Assembly (NCBI GenBank): GCA_002529455.1
Contig: NYMS01000038.1
Location: 62,001 to 126,000 of the forward strand
Length of the DNA stretch: 64,000 bases
Direction of reading: 5' to 3'
From: Glycomyces fuscus
GTDB taxonomy: Bacteria > Actinomycetota > Actinomycetes > Streptosporangiales > Streptosporangiaceae
In this document: positions 35,395-43,652 of the stretch, in pieces
Position numbering within the stretch: the first letter of the stretch is position 1
Layout of the letters: each line of letters starts with the position of its first letter
The notes under the pieces: generated by a model
What the model was told of the DNA's origin: nothing
Database searches by the model: none
What the model saw: the letters and a program-made list of their open reading frames with translations, nothing else
Made by a program: the position numbers and the translations under genes

Positions 35395-35496
35395 AAGCTC
35401 TGACCAGCCCGGCGATCCCGGCAGGGGTCGCGGAGCCGCACGGCCGCCGCGGGCCCGTCCCCGCCATCTCCCATCACGATCACGAAGGAGCGCACC

Positions 35497-36414
35497 ATGC
35501 GCACGACTCCAGCCGTACTCGGAGCAGCCGCCCTCACCCTGGCGCTCGCCGCCTGCGGTGCGCCCAGCGAGCAGGCCGCCGAGTCCGGCGGCGAGGGAGA
35601 CGTGCTGCGGGTGGGCGTCAGCCCGGTGCCGCACGGCGACATCCTCGCCTTCATCGACGAGAACCTCGCCGAGGAGGCCGGACTGAACCTGGAGATCGAG
35701 GAGATCTCCGACTACAACGTCCCCAACACCGCTCTCGTCGAGGGTGAGCTGGACGCCAACTACTTCCAGCACCGCGCCTTCCTCGACGAGTGGGTGGCCA
35801 ACGGGCCCGACGCCGAGCTCACCTACCTGACCGACGTCCACATCGAGCGGCTCGGCCTGTACTCCGAGAGCGTCGAGAGCATCGACGACCTGCCCGACGG
35901 CGCCGAGATCGCGGTCCCCAACGACCCGGCCAACCTCGCCCGCGCCCTGGGCATCCTGGAGGCCGAGGGCCTGGTGACCGTCGACCCCGACGCCGGGGCT
36001 TCCGCCACCGAGAACGACATCGTCGACAACCCGCGCGACATCACGGTGACCCCGCTGGAGGCCGCGCAGCTTCCCCGCTCGATCGCCGACGTGGACGCCG
36101 CGGTCGTCAACGGCAACTACGCCATCGAGGCGGACCTGCCCGAGCAGTCCAACGTCCTGGCCTGGGAGCCCGAGGGCGAGGACTACGTCGAGTCCTACGC
36201 CAACGGCCTGGTGACCCTGGCCGAGAACGCCGAGGACGAGCGCGTCCAGCTGCTCGCCGAGCTGCTGCACGACGAGCGGGTCCTGGAGTTCGTCCAGGAG
36301 TCCTGGCAGGGCGTCGTCCTGGCCGTCGACGCCGAGGGCAACATCGTGGAGACCGCGGCCGGCGCCGACGACGCCGCCGAGGAGAGCGCCGGCGACAGCG
36401 CCGACCAGGAGTAG
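35497..36414 (+). CDS. metQ: MetQ/NlpA-family methionine-binding lipoprotein (orphan)
   Basis: A 305-residue NlpA-family binding protein. Lipobox LAAC puts the lipid-modified Cys at 20. The mature part shows VGVSPVPHGDILAFIDENL, EISDYNVPNTALVEGELDANYFQHRAFLDEW and AVVNGNYAIEADL, the hallmarks of MetQ, which binds methionine for MetN-MetI. The acidic C-terminal tail (about 285-305) is rich in Asp, Glu and Ala. No MetN or MetI gene adjoins it; instead the next genes encode a separate sulfonate-type ABC system, so its partner must be elsewhere or it has a different role. Confidence 0.88.
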   Translation: MRTTPAVLGAAALTLALAACGAPSEQAAESGGEGDVLRVGVSPVPHGDILAFIDENLAEEAGLNLEIEEISDYNVPNTALVEGELDANYFQHRAFLDEWVANGPDAELTYLTDVHIERLGLYSESVESIDDLPDGAEIAVPNDPANLARALGILEAEGLVTVDPDAGASATENDIVDNPRDITVTPLEAAQLPRSIADVDAAVVNGNYAIEADLPEQSNVLAWEPEGEDYVESYANGLVTLAENAEDERVQLLAELLHDERVLEFVQESWQGVVLAVDAEGNIVETAAGADDAAEESAGDSADQE

Positions 36415-36471
36415 CGGCCCGGGCCGGCGCCCGCCACGGGCCCGGCCCGCCGCGCGTCCCGTCCGTTCGCG

Positions 36472-36503
36472 AGGGCGGTGGAGCTCACCTGCTCCACCGC
36501 CCT
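36472..36503 (+). terminator. metQ terminator
   Basis: A perfect 13-bp inverted repeat (AGGGCGGTGGAGC and complement) with a 6-base loop, 58 bases after the metQ stop codon. Confidence 0.8.
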
Positions 36504-36767
36504 TCGCCGTGTCCGGGGGCCGGTGCGGGCGCGACGCGGGCCGACGCGCCCGGGTCGGCGCCGTGACCCATGTCACAGGGAGTATGCGGTGCGGGCCGCC
36601 GGGGCGCCGCGCCCGGGAGCGCCCGTCGCCCCGCGCCCGGGCGGTTTCCGTTCCGGCATGCCCTGAACTGCGCTTTCCCGAGGGGGTGCTCCCGTGGTGC
36701 GCGCGGGGACCCTTTCGGGGGCGCTCTCTCCGCGCCACGGGAAAGAGGGGGGTGTCCTGCTTCCACA

Positions 36768-36791
36768 AAACCTACTCATTAAGTAGAGTTT
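36768..36791 (+). promoter_or_regulatory. Palindrome at the ssu-like promoter
   Basis: AAAC-CTACT-CATTA-AGTAG-a-GTTT is an inverted repeat with 5-bp perfect inner arms (36772-36776, 36782-36786) and 4-bp outer arms offset by one base. It is AT-rich, lies 49 bases before the ATG and is the best operator candidate for sulfur- or nitrogen-responsive control of the ABC operon. Confidence 0.5.
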
Positions 36792-36839
36792 GATCCGTCG
36801 GTTCCGCACCCCAGCCCCGAAGCCCGCAAAGGATTCCCG

Positions 36840-37895
36840 ATGTCCCCGCGTACGTCCCCGCTCCGCACCGCCGCGGCGGCCCTGGCCCTCGCCGTGGCCG
36901 CCACCGCGTGCGGGGCCCCGGGCGGCGGGGACGACCGGGGGCTCACCCTGGGGTACTTCCCCAACCTCACCCACGCCCCCGCGCTGGTGGGAGTGGAGAA
37001 CGGCATCCTCCAGGAGGCCCTGGGCGAGGACGTCCCGCTCACCACCCAGACCTTCAACGCGGGCCCCGACGCGATCAACGCCGTCTTCTCCGGAGAGGTC
37101 GACGCGGCCTTCGTCGGACCCAGCCCGACCGTCAACGGCTGGGCGCAGTCCGAGGGCGCCGCGCTGCGCGTCATCGCCGGATCGACCTCCGGCGGCGCGG
37201 GCCTGGTCGTGCGCCCGGGCGTCGACGACGTCGACGACCTGACCGGCACCACCATCGCCACGCCCCAGCTGGGCAACACCCAGGACGTGGCGCTGCGCTG
37301 GTTCGCCCGGGAACAGGGGTGGCGGGTCGACACCGAGGGCGGCGGCGACCTGTCGATCCTCCCCCAGACCAACGCCGAGACCGTGAACGCCTTCGCGCTC
37401 GGCGAGGTCGACGGCGCCTGGCTCCCCGAACCGCACCTGAGCCGGCTGGTCGTCGAGGCCGGGGGCGAACTGCTGCTCGACGAGGCCGAGCGGTGGCCCG
37501 GGACCGGCGGCGACTTCGTCACCACCAACGTCATCGTCAACGCCGACTTCCTCGCCGCCCGCCCGGAGGCGGTCGAGCGCCTCCTGCGGGGCCACATCGA
37601 CACCGTCGACTGGATCAACGCCCACCCCGAGGACGCGCGGGAGGCGGCCTCCGCCCACCTGTCCGACCTCACCGGCAGCCGGTCCGACCCCGAGGTCCTC
37701 GCCGCGGCCTTCGACAACATGACCTTCACCGTCGACCCGATCGCACCGTCCCTGGCCGCCGGGGCCGAGCACGCCGAGGCCGTCGGCCTGCTCGACCCGG
37801 TCGACCTGAACGGCATCTACGCCCTCGACCCGCTCAACGGCCTCCTGCGCGAGGACGGACGGGACGAGGTCGCCGGACTCCAGGAGGAACAGTGA
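36840..37895 (+). CDS. SsuA/TauA/NrtA-like ABC substrate-binding lipoprotein
   Basis: A 351-residue binding protein. A lipobox ATAC gives lipidated Cys24. LTLGYFPNLTHAPALVGVENGILQEALG (about 35-62), FNAGPDAINAVFSGEVDAAFVGPSP and TIATPQLGNTQDVALRWFAREQGW match the aliphatic sulfonate/taurine/nitrate-type family (NMT1/SsuA). The ligand cannot be fixed from sequence; sulfonate is favoured by the neighbouring ATPase and permease and by the nearby MetQ. Its stop overlaps the ATPase start (GTGA). Confidence 0.85.
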   Translation: MSPRTSPLRTAAAALALAVAATACGAPGGGDDRGLTLGYFPNLTHAPALVGVENGILQEALGEDVPLTTQTFNAGPDAINAVFSGEVDAAFVGPSPTVNGWAQSEGAALRVIAGSTSGGAGLVVRPGVDDVDDLTGTTIATPQLGNTQDVALRWFAREQGWRVDTEGGGDLSILPQTNAETVNAFALGEVDGAWLPEPHLSRLVVEAGGELLLDEAERWPGTGGDFVTTNVIVNADFLAARPEAVERLLRGHIDTVDWINAHPEDAREAASAHLSDLTGSRSDPEVLAAAFDNMTFTVDPIAPSLAAGAEHAEAVGLLDPVDLNGIYALDPLNGLLREDGRDEVAGLQEEQ

Positions 37896-38671
37896 CAGCC
37901 ACGACCGAGAGCATCGGCACCGCACGTGCCTCCGCCATCGAGATCGACCACATCTCCAAGACCTTCGGGGAGGGTCCGGGCGCCCTCACCGCCATCGACG
38001 GCATGTCCGTCTCCGTGCGGGCGCGGGAGTTCGTCGCGATCGTGGGCGCCTCCGGCTGCGGCAAGAGCACCCTGCTCTCCCTCGTGGCGGGGCTGACCCG
38101 GCCCACCACCGGAACCGTGGACGTGGGCGGGCACCGGGTGGCCATGATGTTCCAGGAGGCCTCCCTTTTCCCCTGGCTCACCATCGGCGGCAACATCGAG
38201 ATCCCCATGCGGGTCAACGGCGTCCCCAGGGCCCGGCGCCGGGAGCGCGTCGCCGAACTGCTCGACCTGGTCCGCCTGAGCGGCTTCGCCCGCAAGCGCC
38301 CCCACCAGCTCTCCGGGGGTATGCGCCAGCGCGTCGCCCTGGCCCGCGCCCTGGCCCAGGACGCCGACGTGCTGCTCATGGACGAGCCCTTCGGCGCCCT
38401 GGACGCCATGACCCGCGACATCCTCCACGACGAGCTCGAACGCATCTGGAGGGAGAGGTCGCTGACCGTCGTGTTCGTCACGCACAACGTGCGCGAGGCC
38501 GTGCGCCTGGGCGACCGGGTCATCCTGCTCTCCAGCCGCCCCGGCCGGGTCATCGAGGAGTTCGCGGTGGAGGGCGACCGGCCCCGCCGGATCGACTCCG
38601 CCCAGATCGCCTCCCAGGCGGCCCGGATCACCGACCGGCTGCGGGCGGAGGTGTCGCGCCATGCCGGCTGA
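37892..38671 (+). CDS. SsuB/TauB-like ABC transporter ATPase
   Basis: A 259-residue ABC ATPase. Walker A GASGCGKS (52-59), Q-loop MFQEASLFPW, signature LSGGMRQR (about 143-150), Walker B VLLMDEPFGALD and the switch His in VTHNVREAV. The Q-loop 'LFPW' and 'FGALDAMTR' are typical of the nitrate/sulfonate/taurine class. GTG start within the stop of the binding-protein gene; its last 11 bases overlap the permease gene. Confidence 0.9.
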   Translation: MTATTESIGTARASAIEIDHISKTFGEGPGALTAIDGMSVSVRAREFVAIVGASGCGKSTLLSLVAGLTRPTTGTVDVGGHRVAMMFQEASLFPWLTIGGNIEIPMRVNGVPRARRRERVAELLDLVRLSGFARKRPHQLSGGMRQRVALARALAQDADVLLMDEPFGALDAMTRDILHDELERIWRERSLTVVFVTHNVREAVRLGDRVILLSSRPGRVIEEFAVEGDRPRRIDSAQIASQAARITDRLRAEVSRHAG

Positions 38672-39539
38672 CCCGAGTACGCAGGACCGCCACGTCCAGG
38701 GGCTGGACGCCCTGGAGATGGGGCCCCAGAAGCAGTCCGACCGGCCCACCGCCGCGCGGGTGGCGGCCAGGGCGTGGGCGGTCACCTGGCCCAAGCTGGC
38801 GGCCGTGGCCATCGTGCTCGTGGCCTGGCAGGCCGTGGTGTGGAGCGGGTGGCGCCCGGTCTACGTGCTGCCCGGCCCCGACCAGGTGCTGCCGCGCCTG
38901 TTCGCCGAGCTCTCCTCCGGCGAGTTCTGGGGGGCCCTCGGGGTCACCATGCGGCGCGCCCTCGTCGGCTTCGCGCTGGCCCTGGCCGTGGGCGTGGCCC
39001 TGGGCCTGGCCGTGTCGCGCTTCGCGCCGCTGCGCGTGGCGATCGGCTCCCTCATCACGGGCCTGCAGACCATGCCGTCCATCGTCTGGTTCCCCTTCGC
39101 GATGCTGCTCTACGGCATCAGCGAGTCGGCCATCATGTTCGTGATCATCCTGGGCGCGGCGCCCTCCATCGCGGGCGGCCTGACCTCGGGGATCGACTAC
39201 GTGTCCCCGCAGCTGCTGCGCGCGGGCCAGGCCATGGGCCTGCGCGGCGTGCAGCGCTACACGCTGCTGATCGTCCCGGCCGCCCTGCCGATGTTCGTCA
39301 CCGGCCTCAAACAGGGGTGGGCCTTCGCCTGGCGCTCGCTCATGGCGGGCGAGCTGCTGGTCATCATCAACCAGCAGAACTCCATCGGCTGGGCGCTGAG
39401 CCAGGCCCGCCAGTTCAACGACTCCGAGGGCCTGCTGGCCTACGTCCTCATCGTGCTGTGCGTGGGCATCGTCATCGACGTGTTCTTCAACTGGGCAGAC
39501 CGCTCCATCCGCCGCCGCTGGGGCGTCACCGCATCCTGA
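38661..39539 (+). CDS. SsuC/TauC-like ABC transporter permease
   Basis: A 292-residue permease with about six helices after a 38-residue cytoplasmic N-terminus. The EAA loop is LLRAGQAMGLRGVQRYTLLIVPAALPMFVTGLKQGWAFAWRSLMAGEL (about 190-235), characteristic of sulfonate/taurine/nitrate systems. It forms the import channel with the ATPase and binding protein of this operon. ATG at 38661 overlaps the ATPase gene by 11 bases. Confidence 0.9.
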   Translation: MPADPSTQDRHVQGLDALEMGPQKQSDRPTAARVAARAWAVTWPKLAAVAIVLVAWQAVVWSGWRPVYVLPGPDQVLPRLFAELSSGEFWGALGVTMRRALVGFALALAVGVALGLAVSRFAPLRVAIGSLITGLQTMPSIVWFPFAMLLYGISESAIMFVIILGAAPSIAGGLTSGIDYVSPQLLRAGQAMGLRGVQRYTLLIVPAALPMFVTGLKQGWAFAWRSLMAGELLVIINQQNSIGWALSQARQFNDSEGLLAYVLIVLCVGIVIDVFFNWADRSIRRRWGVTAS

Positions 39540-39548
39540 GCGCCGGTC

Positions 39549-39592
39549 GCCGCCGCGCCCGCACCCGCGTCCGCGGGCCCGGGCGCGGCGGC
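39549..39592. terminator. Bidirectional terminator between ssuC-like and pectinesterase genes
   Basis: A perfect 13-bp repeat (GCCGCCGCGCCCG with its complement) around an 18-base loop. It fills the 58-base gap between two convergent stop codons. Confidence 0.75.
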
Positions 39593-39597
39593 CGCGC

Positions 39598-40755
39598 TCA
39601 GCGTCCCCGGGCGGTGCACACCGGCCGCCCCGGGCGCTCCCGCACCGGGTCCCAGCCGTCGTCCCCGGCCAGGTAGGCCTCGGCGGTGTGCCCGGCGGCC
39701 TCGTCCCGCCCCATCTGCGGACGGTCCTCCGTGACCAGCGCGCCGGGGCCGAAGTTGCGGTACTCGCGCATCTGGAACCGCCGCCAGTCGTGCCCGGAGG
39801 ACATCGCGACCCAGCCCTCCTCGCGCAGGTGGCGGCCCATCCAGGAGTCGCGGACCAGCACCCGCGGCTCGGCGTCCGGACTCGAACTGGGCACCCACGG
39901 GCGGCCGAGGTAGACGGTCCCGGCGGGGGCGTCGCTGGTGAAGCAGCTGCGGGTGATCAGGAAGCCGAACTCCTGGCCGGGCGGGGTGCTCGGCGCGGTC
40001 ACGTATCCGTTGTCGGTGTCGCTGCCCCGGTCCAGGGAGCGGAACTCGCACCCGTCGAACACGGCCGTGCCCCGGCCGAAGACGAAGTCCACGTCGCCCT
40101 CGACGTAGCAGTCGCGGTAGTACTGGCGCGAGGGGGTGTCCTCGTCCGGCGAGTTGGCGTACAGCGTGTCCTGGTGGCCCAGGAAGCGCACGTTGTCGAA
40201 GACCAGCCGGTCCCCGGTGGTGCGCACCGCGACCGCCTGGGTCGCGGTGATGTCGGGGTGCTCCTCGCGCAGCCAGGAGTTCTCGAAGGTCAGGTCGCGT
40301 GCGTGCGTGCCGTCCCCGGAGATGACGACGCTGGCGCTGCCGGACGTGCCGTAGGTGCCTCCGCCGGGCCTGGGGGTGCCCGACGCCCGGTCGTAGGTGA
40401 TGACCACGTCGCGCGGATCACCGGTCGCGCCGAGCAGGGTGATGTTGGGCTTGTCCGCGGGGATCACCACCGGCTCGCGGTAGACGCCCGCCCCGATCCG
40501 GATGGTGACGCGTTCGGCGCTGCGCGCGGGGACGGCGTCGACCGCGGCCTGGACGCCGGTGTGGTCTCCGGAGCCGTCGGCGGCCACGGTGATCACCCGG
40601 CCCTCCGCTCCGGGGGAGGGGTGGCCGGGGCGGTGCCGGGGGCCCTCGCCCGCGTGCGCGGTGCCGGAGGCGGTGGTGAGCGCGGCGGCCAGCAGTCCCA
40701 CAAGCACGGTCGACAGGACGGCGCGCGCCCGGCGCGGTGTCGGGGAGATCCTCAC
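39598..40755 (-). CDS. Secreted pectinesterase (CE8 pectin methylesterase)
   Basis: A 385-residue pectin methylesterase. A signal peptide (1-35) with Arg-rich start and hydrophobic core ends in AHA. The right-handed beta-helix shows ATQAVAVRTTGDRLVFDNVRFLGHQDTLY with the acid Asp196, DVDFVFGRGTAVFD with the nucleophile Asp223, and VYLGRPW with Arg285. It removes methyl groups from polygalacturonate outside the cell. It lies 45 bases after the rhamnogalacturonan acetylesterase gene on the same strand, so they form one pectin operon. GTG start with AGGAAAGGAACCCCC upstream. Confidence 0.92.
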   Translation of the reverse strand: MRISPTPRRARAVLSTVLVGLLAAALTTASGTAHAGEGPRHRPGHPSPGAEGRVITVAADGSGDHTGVQAAVDAVPARSAERVTIRIGAGVYREPVVIPADKPNITLLGATGDPRDVVITYDRASGTPRPGGGTYGTSGSASVVISGDGTHARDLTFENSWLREEHPDITATQAVAVRTTGDRLVFDNVRFLGHQDTLYANSPDEDTPSRQYYRDCYVEGDVDFVFGRGTAVFDGCEFRSLDRGSDTDNGYVTAPSTPPGQEFGFLITRSCFTSDAPAGTVYLGRPWVPSSSPDAEPRVLVRDSWMGRHLREEGWVAMSSGHDWRRFQMREYRNFGPGALVTEDRPQMGRDEAAGHTAEAYLAGDDGWDPVRERPGRPVCTARGR

Positions 40756-40800
40756 GGGGGTTCCTTTCCTGGGGGTGGCGGGTCGGTGGGGGCGGCGGTG

Positions 40801-41628
40801 TCAGACCGGGCGCTCGTCGGGCCAGTACAGGGCCCCCTCGGGGTCGGGGAAGGCGTCTGCGAGGCGGCGGACGTGGCGGGGAGGCAGCACGCGCAGCCGC
40901 TTGAGGTCGCGGGCCACGAGCCGGGCCACCTCGATCGCGCCGCGCGCGTGGAAGTGCGTGTTGTCCTCGACGCCGTCGGGGTGGTGGGGGTGCTCGCCCG
41001 GCGCCAGCCACAGGAAGTGCTCCTTGGTGCCCTCCGGGCCCAGCGCGCCCCACAGCTCCAGGCTCAGCGCGGTCAGGTCCACGACCGGCACGCCCTCGCG
41101 CCGGCCCAGGTCGCGCACGGCCGCCGGGTAGTCGCCGTGGGACTCGCGGGGCGTGCCCTCGGGGGTGAAGCGGCGCCGTTCCACCGAGGTGACCAGGGTC
41201 GGGTGGGCGCCGCGCTCGCGGGCGCCGTCGAGGTAGGCGGTCAGCTGCCGCTGGTAGGTGCTCCAGGGCTCGGTGTAGCGGTCGGGGTCCGCCTCCTTGG
41301 CGTCGTTGTGCCCGAAGGAGACGAGCAGGTGGTCTCCGGGGCGCAGGTCGGCGAGGAGGCCCTCCAACAGGCCCAGGTCGGCGAAGCTCTTGGAACTGGC
41401 TCCCGACAGAGCCCGGTTGTCCACGGTCGCGCCGTGGCCGAGGAAGAGCCCGAGGGCCTGCCCCCAGCCGGCGCGCGGGGACTCGCGGGCCGCGTAGGTG
41501 GAGGCGGTGGAGTCGCCCGCCACGAAGACGCGCGGGCCCCGGCCGGAGGGCTGCGCCAGGGCGGGCCCGGCGAGCAGGGGGAGCCCGAGGGCGACCGCGG
41601 AGGCGGTGAGGAAGCTACGGCGGATCAT
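40801..41628 (-). CDS. Secreted rhamnogalacturonan acetylesterase (SGNH/GDSL, CE12-like)
   Basis: A 275-residue SGNH hydrolase. The start MIRRSFLTASAVALGLPLLAG carries the twin-arginine pattern R-R-x-F-L, so export by Tat is likely; cleavage after ALA (25). Block I is VAGDSTAS (Ser40), block III GHNDAKE (Asn108), block V DNTHFHARGA (Asp222, His225), the pattern of rhamnogalacturonan acetylesterases. It removes acetyl groups from pectin side regions. The ATG at 41628 is chosen over an upstream ATG that would overlap the operators. It leads the operon with pectinesterase. Confidence 0.9.
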   Translation of the reverse strand: MIRRSFLTASAVALGLPLLAGPALAQPSGRGPRVFVAGDSTASTYAARESPRAGWGQALGLFLGHGATVDNRALSGASSKSFADLGLLEGLLADLRPGDHLLVSFGHNDAKEADPDRYTEPWSTYQRQLTAYLDGARERGAHPTLVTSVERRRFTPEGTPRESHGDYPAAVRDLGRREGVPVVDLTALSLELWGALGPEGTKEHFLWLAPGEHPHHPDGVEDNTHFHARGAIEVARLVARDLKRLRVLPPRHVRRLADAFPDPEGALYWPDERPV

Positions 41629-41648
41629 GGGGGTGGCCCCTTTCGTGT

Positions 41649-41663
41649 GGGAAGCGTTTTCCC
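41649..41663. promoter_or_regulatory. LacI-type operator 1 of the pectin operon
   Basis: GGGAAGCGTTTTCCC, a palindrome with 5-bp arms and an AAGCGTTT-like centre, 20 bases upstream of the acetylesterase start codon and so within the leader of the transcript. Confidence 0.65.
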
Positions 41664-41681
41664 GAAAGGTGGGGATGTTCC

Positions 41682-41727
41682 TGCAACCGATTGCAAAACT
41701 GTCCCCGATGCCAGGGTGCGCCGTCAA
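41682..41727 (-). promoter_or_regulatory. Pectin operon promoter with LacI-type operator 2
   Basis: On the minus strand, -35 TTGACG (41727-41722), 18-base spacer, -10 GACAGT (41703-41698). Directly downstream at 41682-41695 lies TGCAACCGATTGCA, a palindrome of the LacI/GalR form (TGCAA..TTGCA). A repressor bound there would cover the transcription start. Confidence 0.7.
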
Positions 41728-41822
41728 CCCCGTCCATGCGCTCTTCTCCAGGTTCTTCGCCTGGAAGTGCGGAGCCCCAAGGTCGGGGGCCGTCCGTTGC
41801 GCCGCCTGGTTTTTTAGAATGC

Positions 41823-41836
41823 GGCAAGCGTTTGTA
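41823..41836. promoter_or_regulatory. LacI-type operator 3 of the pectin operon
   Basis: GGCAAGCGTTTGTA has the palindromic core CAAGCGTTTG, about 100 bases upstream of the -35 element. Distance allows looping with operators 1 and 2. Confidence 0.55.
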
Positions 41837-41943
41837 GCCGTGGTCGCGGCGTCACGACCGGTGTGCGGGGCCCGGGCCGAGCACCGGAGAGGTCGGGGCG
41901 GGGCGACCGCGGCCGCCGCGTGCCGAGGCCGGGACGGGGCGGA

Positions 41944-42351
41944 TCAGAGCGGCTTCGGAGCCTGGGCGGCGCGCTCGTCGTAGGCCGCGCGTGCGGCGGT
42001 GATCGCGTCGATGTGCTCCTCGGACCAGGTGCGGACCGAGCCCAGCAGCGTCTCCAGGTTCTCGCCGAGCGGGGTCAGGCCGTACTCCACCTGCGGAGGG
42101 GTGGTGGGGAACACCCGCCGGTCCACCAGCCCGGCCCGCTCCAGTTCGCGCAGGGTCTGCGTGAGCATCTTCTGCGTGATGCCGTCCAGGTGGCGCCGCA
42201 GCGCGCCGAAGCGCCTGGGGCCCGAGGAGAGGGAGCCCAGCACGAGGCAGACCCACTTGTTGGACAGCAGGCCGAGCACGTCACGGGAGGCGCAGTTGCG
42301 CAGGTAGACGTTGGCGCCACCGAGTTCGCGCAGGTCGGGGGTGGTATACAT
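41944..42351 (-). CDS. HxlR-family transcriptional regulator
   Basis: A 135-residue HxlR regulator: CASRDVLGLLSNKWVCLVLGSLSSGPRRFGALRRHLDGITQKMLTQTLRELERAGLVDRRV, then VEYGLTPLGENL. A single Cys (Cys20) precedes 'RDVLGLLSNKW', the position of the redox-active Cys in HxlR/HypR/QorR-type sensors. It is divergent from an NADP-dependent quinone-oxidoreductase-like gene, the classical QorR-Qor arrangement, so it probably represses that gene and responds to diamide, quinones or aldehydes. Start ATG at 42351 fits the family length. Confidence 0.9.
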   Translation of the reverse strand: MYTTPDLRELGGANVYLRNCASRDVLGLLSNKWVCLVLGSLSSGPRRFGALRRHLDGITQKMLTQTLRELERAGLVDRRVFPTTPPQVEYGLTPLGENLETLLGSVRTWSEEHIDAITAARAAYDERAAQAPKPL

Positions 42352-42379
42352 CGAGTACCTACAGTTCCTGAAAGTGCCT

Positions 42380-42394
42380 TCTCTACAAAAGAGA
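42380..42394. promoter_or_regulatory. Candidate HxlR operator
   Basis: TCTCT-ACAAA-AGAGA, a 5-bp inverted repeat in the AT-richer centre of the 78-base gap between the divergent regulator and reductase genes. Confidence 0.45.
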
Positions 42395-42429
42395 CCATAG
42401 CTGTCAGGCTGTGGCGCATGACGGAGAAC

Positions 42430-43362
42430 ATGCGTATCGTCCGACAGCACGCGCTCGGCGGCCCCGAGGTCCTGGAGGTCGAGAAGGTCCCCAGGCCCGA
42501 ACCCGCCCCCACCCACGTCCAGGTGCGGGTGCACGCCGCGGGCGTCAACCCGACGGACTGGAAGATGCGGGCCACCGGCTACTGGCACACGCCCCCCTTC
42601 GGCCAGGGCTGGGACGTCTCGGGGGTCGTCACCGCGGTCGCGCCCGGCGTCACCCGCTTCGCCGTCGGCGACGAGGTGTACGGGATGCCGAACTTCCCGC
42701 ACACACCCGGCGCCTACGCCGACTACGTGACCGCCCCCTCCCGGCACTTCGCCCCCAAGCCCGCCGGACTCGACCACGTCCAGGCCGCTGCCCTGCCGCT
42801 GGCCGCGCTGACCGCGTGGCAGGCGCTGGTGGACACCGCCGGGGTGGAGAAGGGGCAGAGGGTTCTGATCCACGCCGCGGCGGGCGGTGTGGGGCACCTG
42901 GCCGTGCAGATCGCCAGGGCGCGCGGCGCGCACGTGATCGGCACCGCCAGCGCCGCCAAGCACGGACTGCTGTCCGACCTGGGAGCGGACGAGCTGCTGG
43001 ACTACACCGAGGTGGACTTCGCCGAGGCCGTCGGCGACGTGGACGTGGTGCTCGACGGGATCGGCGGCGACTACCTGGAGCGGTCGCTGCGCACGCTGCG
43101 GCCGGGCGGGACCTACATCGGGCTGCCCGCGCCCTTCGACGTGGACAGCGTGGTCGCCGCGGCCGACGCGGCGGGGGTGCGCGGCACCACCGTCATGGTC
43201 GAGCCCGACCACGCGGGTCTGGAGCGGATCGCCGCGCTGGTGGACGAGGGGAGGCTGCGGCCGGTGGTCGCCGCCACCTTCCCGCTGGAGGAGGCGGCCC
43301 GGGCGCACGAGCTGGGGGAGACCGGCCGCACGACCGGCAAGATCGTCCTCACCCTCGTCTGA
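42430..43362 (+). CDS. NADP-dependent zinc-free quinone oxidoreductase (MDR family)
   Basis: A 310-residue medium-chain reductase of the zeta-crystallin/QOR type. MRIVRQHALGGPEVLEVEKVPRPEP at the start, HAAGVNPTDWKMRATGYW, then VLIHAAAGGVGHLAVQIARARGAHVIGTAS, whose AAGGVG loop binds NADPH; no zinc ligands are present. GGAG sits 3-4 bases before the ATG at 42430; an ATG at 42418 would add four residues but has no ribosome-binding site. It probably reduces quinones or alpha,beta-unsaturated carbonyls under the control of the divergent HxlR regulator. Confidence 0.87.
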   Translation: MRIVRQHALGGPEVLEVEKVPRPEPAPTHVQVRVHAAGVNPTDWKMRATGYWHTPPFGQGWDVSGVVTAVAPGVTRFAVGDEVYGMPNFPHTPGAYADYVTAPSRHFAPKPAGLDHVQAAALPLAALTAWQALVDTAGVEKGQRVLIHAAAGGVGHLAVQIARARGAHVIGTASAAKHGLLSDLGADELLDYTEVDFAEAVGDVDVVLDGIGGDYLERSLRTLRPGGTYIGLPAPFDVDSVVAAADAAGVRGTTVMVEPDHAGLERIAALVDEGRLRPVVAATFPLEEAARAHELGETGRTTGKIVLTLV

Positions 43363-43441
43363 GGCCGGCGGGGCGGTGCCCCGCCCGGGCCCCGGGAACG
43401 CGCCGCGGGACCCGGCGGCGGGCGGGCGCCCCCGGGCACGC

Positions 43442-43473
43442 CGAGGGGCCCGGCGCGGTCGCCGGGCCCCTCG
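43442..43473. terminator. Terminator after the quinone oxidoreductase gene
   Basis: A perfect 14-bp inverted repeat with a 4-base loop (CGAGGGGCCCGGCG, loop CGGT, complement), 80 bases after the stop codon. Confidence 0.75.
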
Positions 43474-43652
43474 TCACGGACGTCCCGGGCCAGGCCGTGT
43501 TCCTCGGAACGTTTCGGGCCCGCGGCCACCGGGCCGCCTCCCGCTGCGCCGGTTCCGCCCGAAGAGCCCACCGGGCCGGTCCGCGCGAACCGTCGTGCGA
43601 GAGACTGCCCGAACGGCCGCCCGCTGGTCCGAAGGCCTCCGCGGAACACTCC

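Larger units (their letters stand above)
35100..35496. other. Divergent intergenic region xylB/metQ
   Basis: A 397-base gap with no gene. From left to right it holds a LacI-like operator near the xylB start (35165-35180), a GC-rich stretch, then a 9-bp palindrome (35324-35350) and a short AATCC-GGT-GGATT palindrome (35382-35394) upstream of metQ, with a purine-rich ribosome-binding site (GAAGGAG) at 35484-35490. Confidence 0.6.
36415..36839. other. Intergenic region metQ to ssuA-like gene
   Basis: A 425-base gap. It contains the metQ terminator (36472-36503), a GC-rich middle without a convincing gene, and an AT-richer promoter region with a CTACT-N5-AGTAG palindrome (36772-36786) 54 bases before the next start codon. 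Confidence 0.6.
41629..41943. other. Regulatory region of the pectin operon
   Basis: A 315-base gap between the acetylesterase start and the HxlR stop. It contains three LacI-type palindromes, a TTGACG/GACAGT promoter on the minus strand, and a T-run (41811-41816). No gene was seen. Confidence 0.7.

Noticed and set aside
35100..35496. SAM-responsive riboswitch upstream of metQ
   Set aside because: The 9-bp palindrome and following sequence do not show the core motifs of SAM-I, SAM-II or SAM-IV RNAs.
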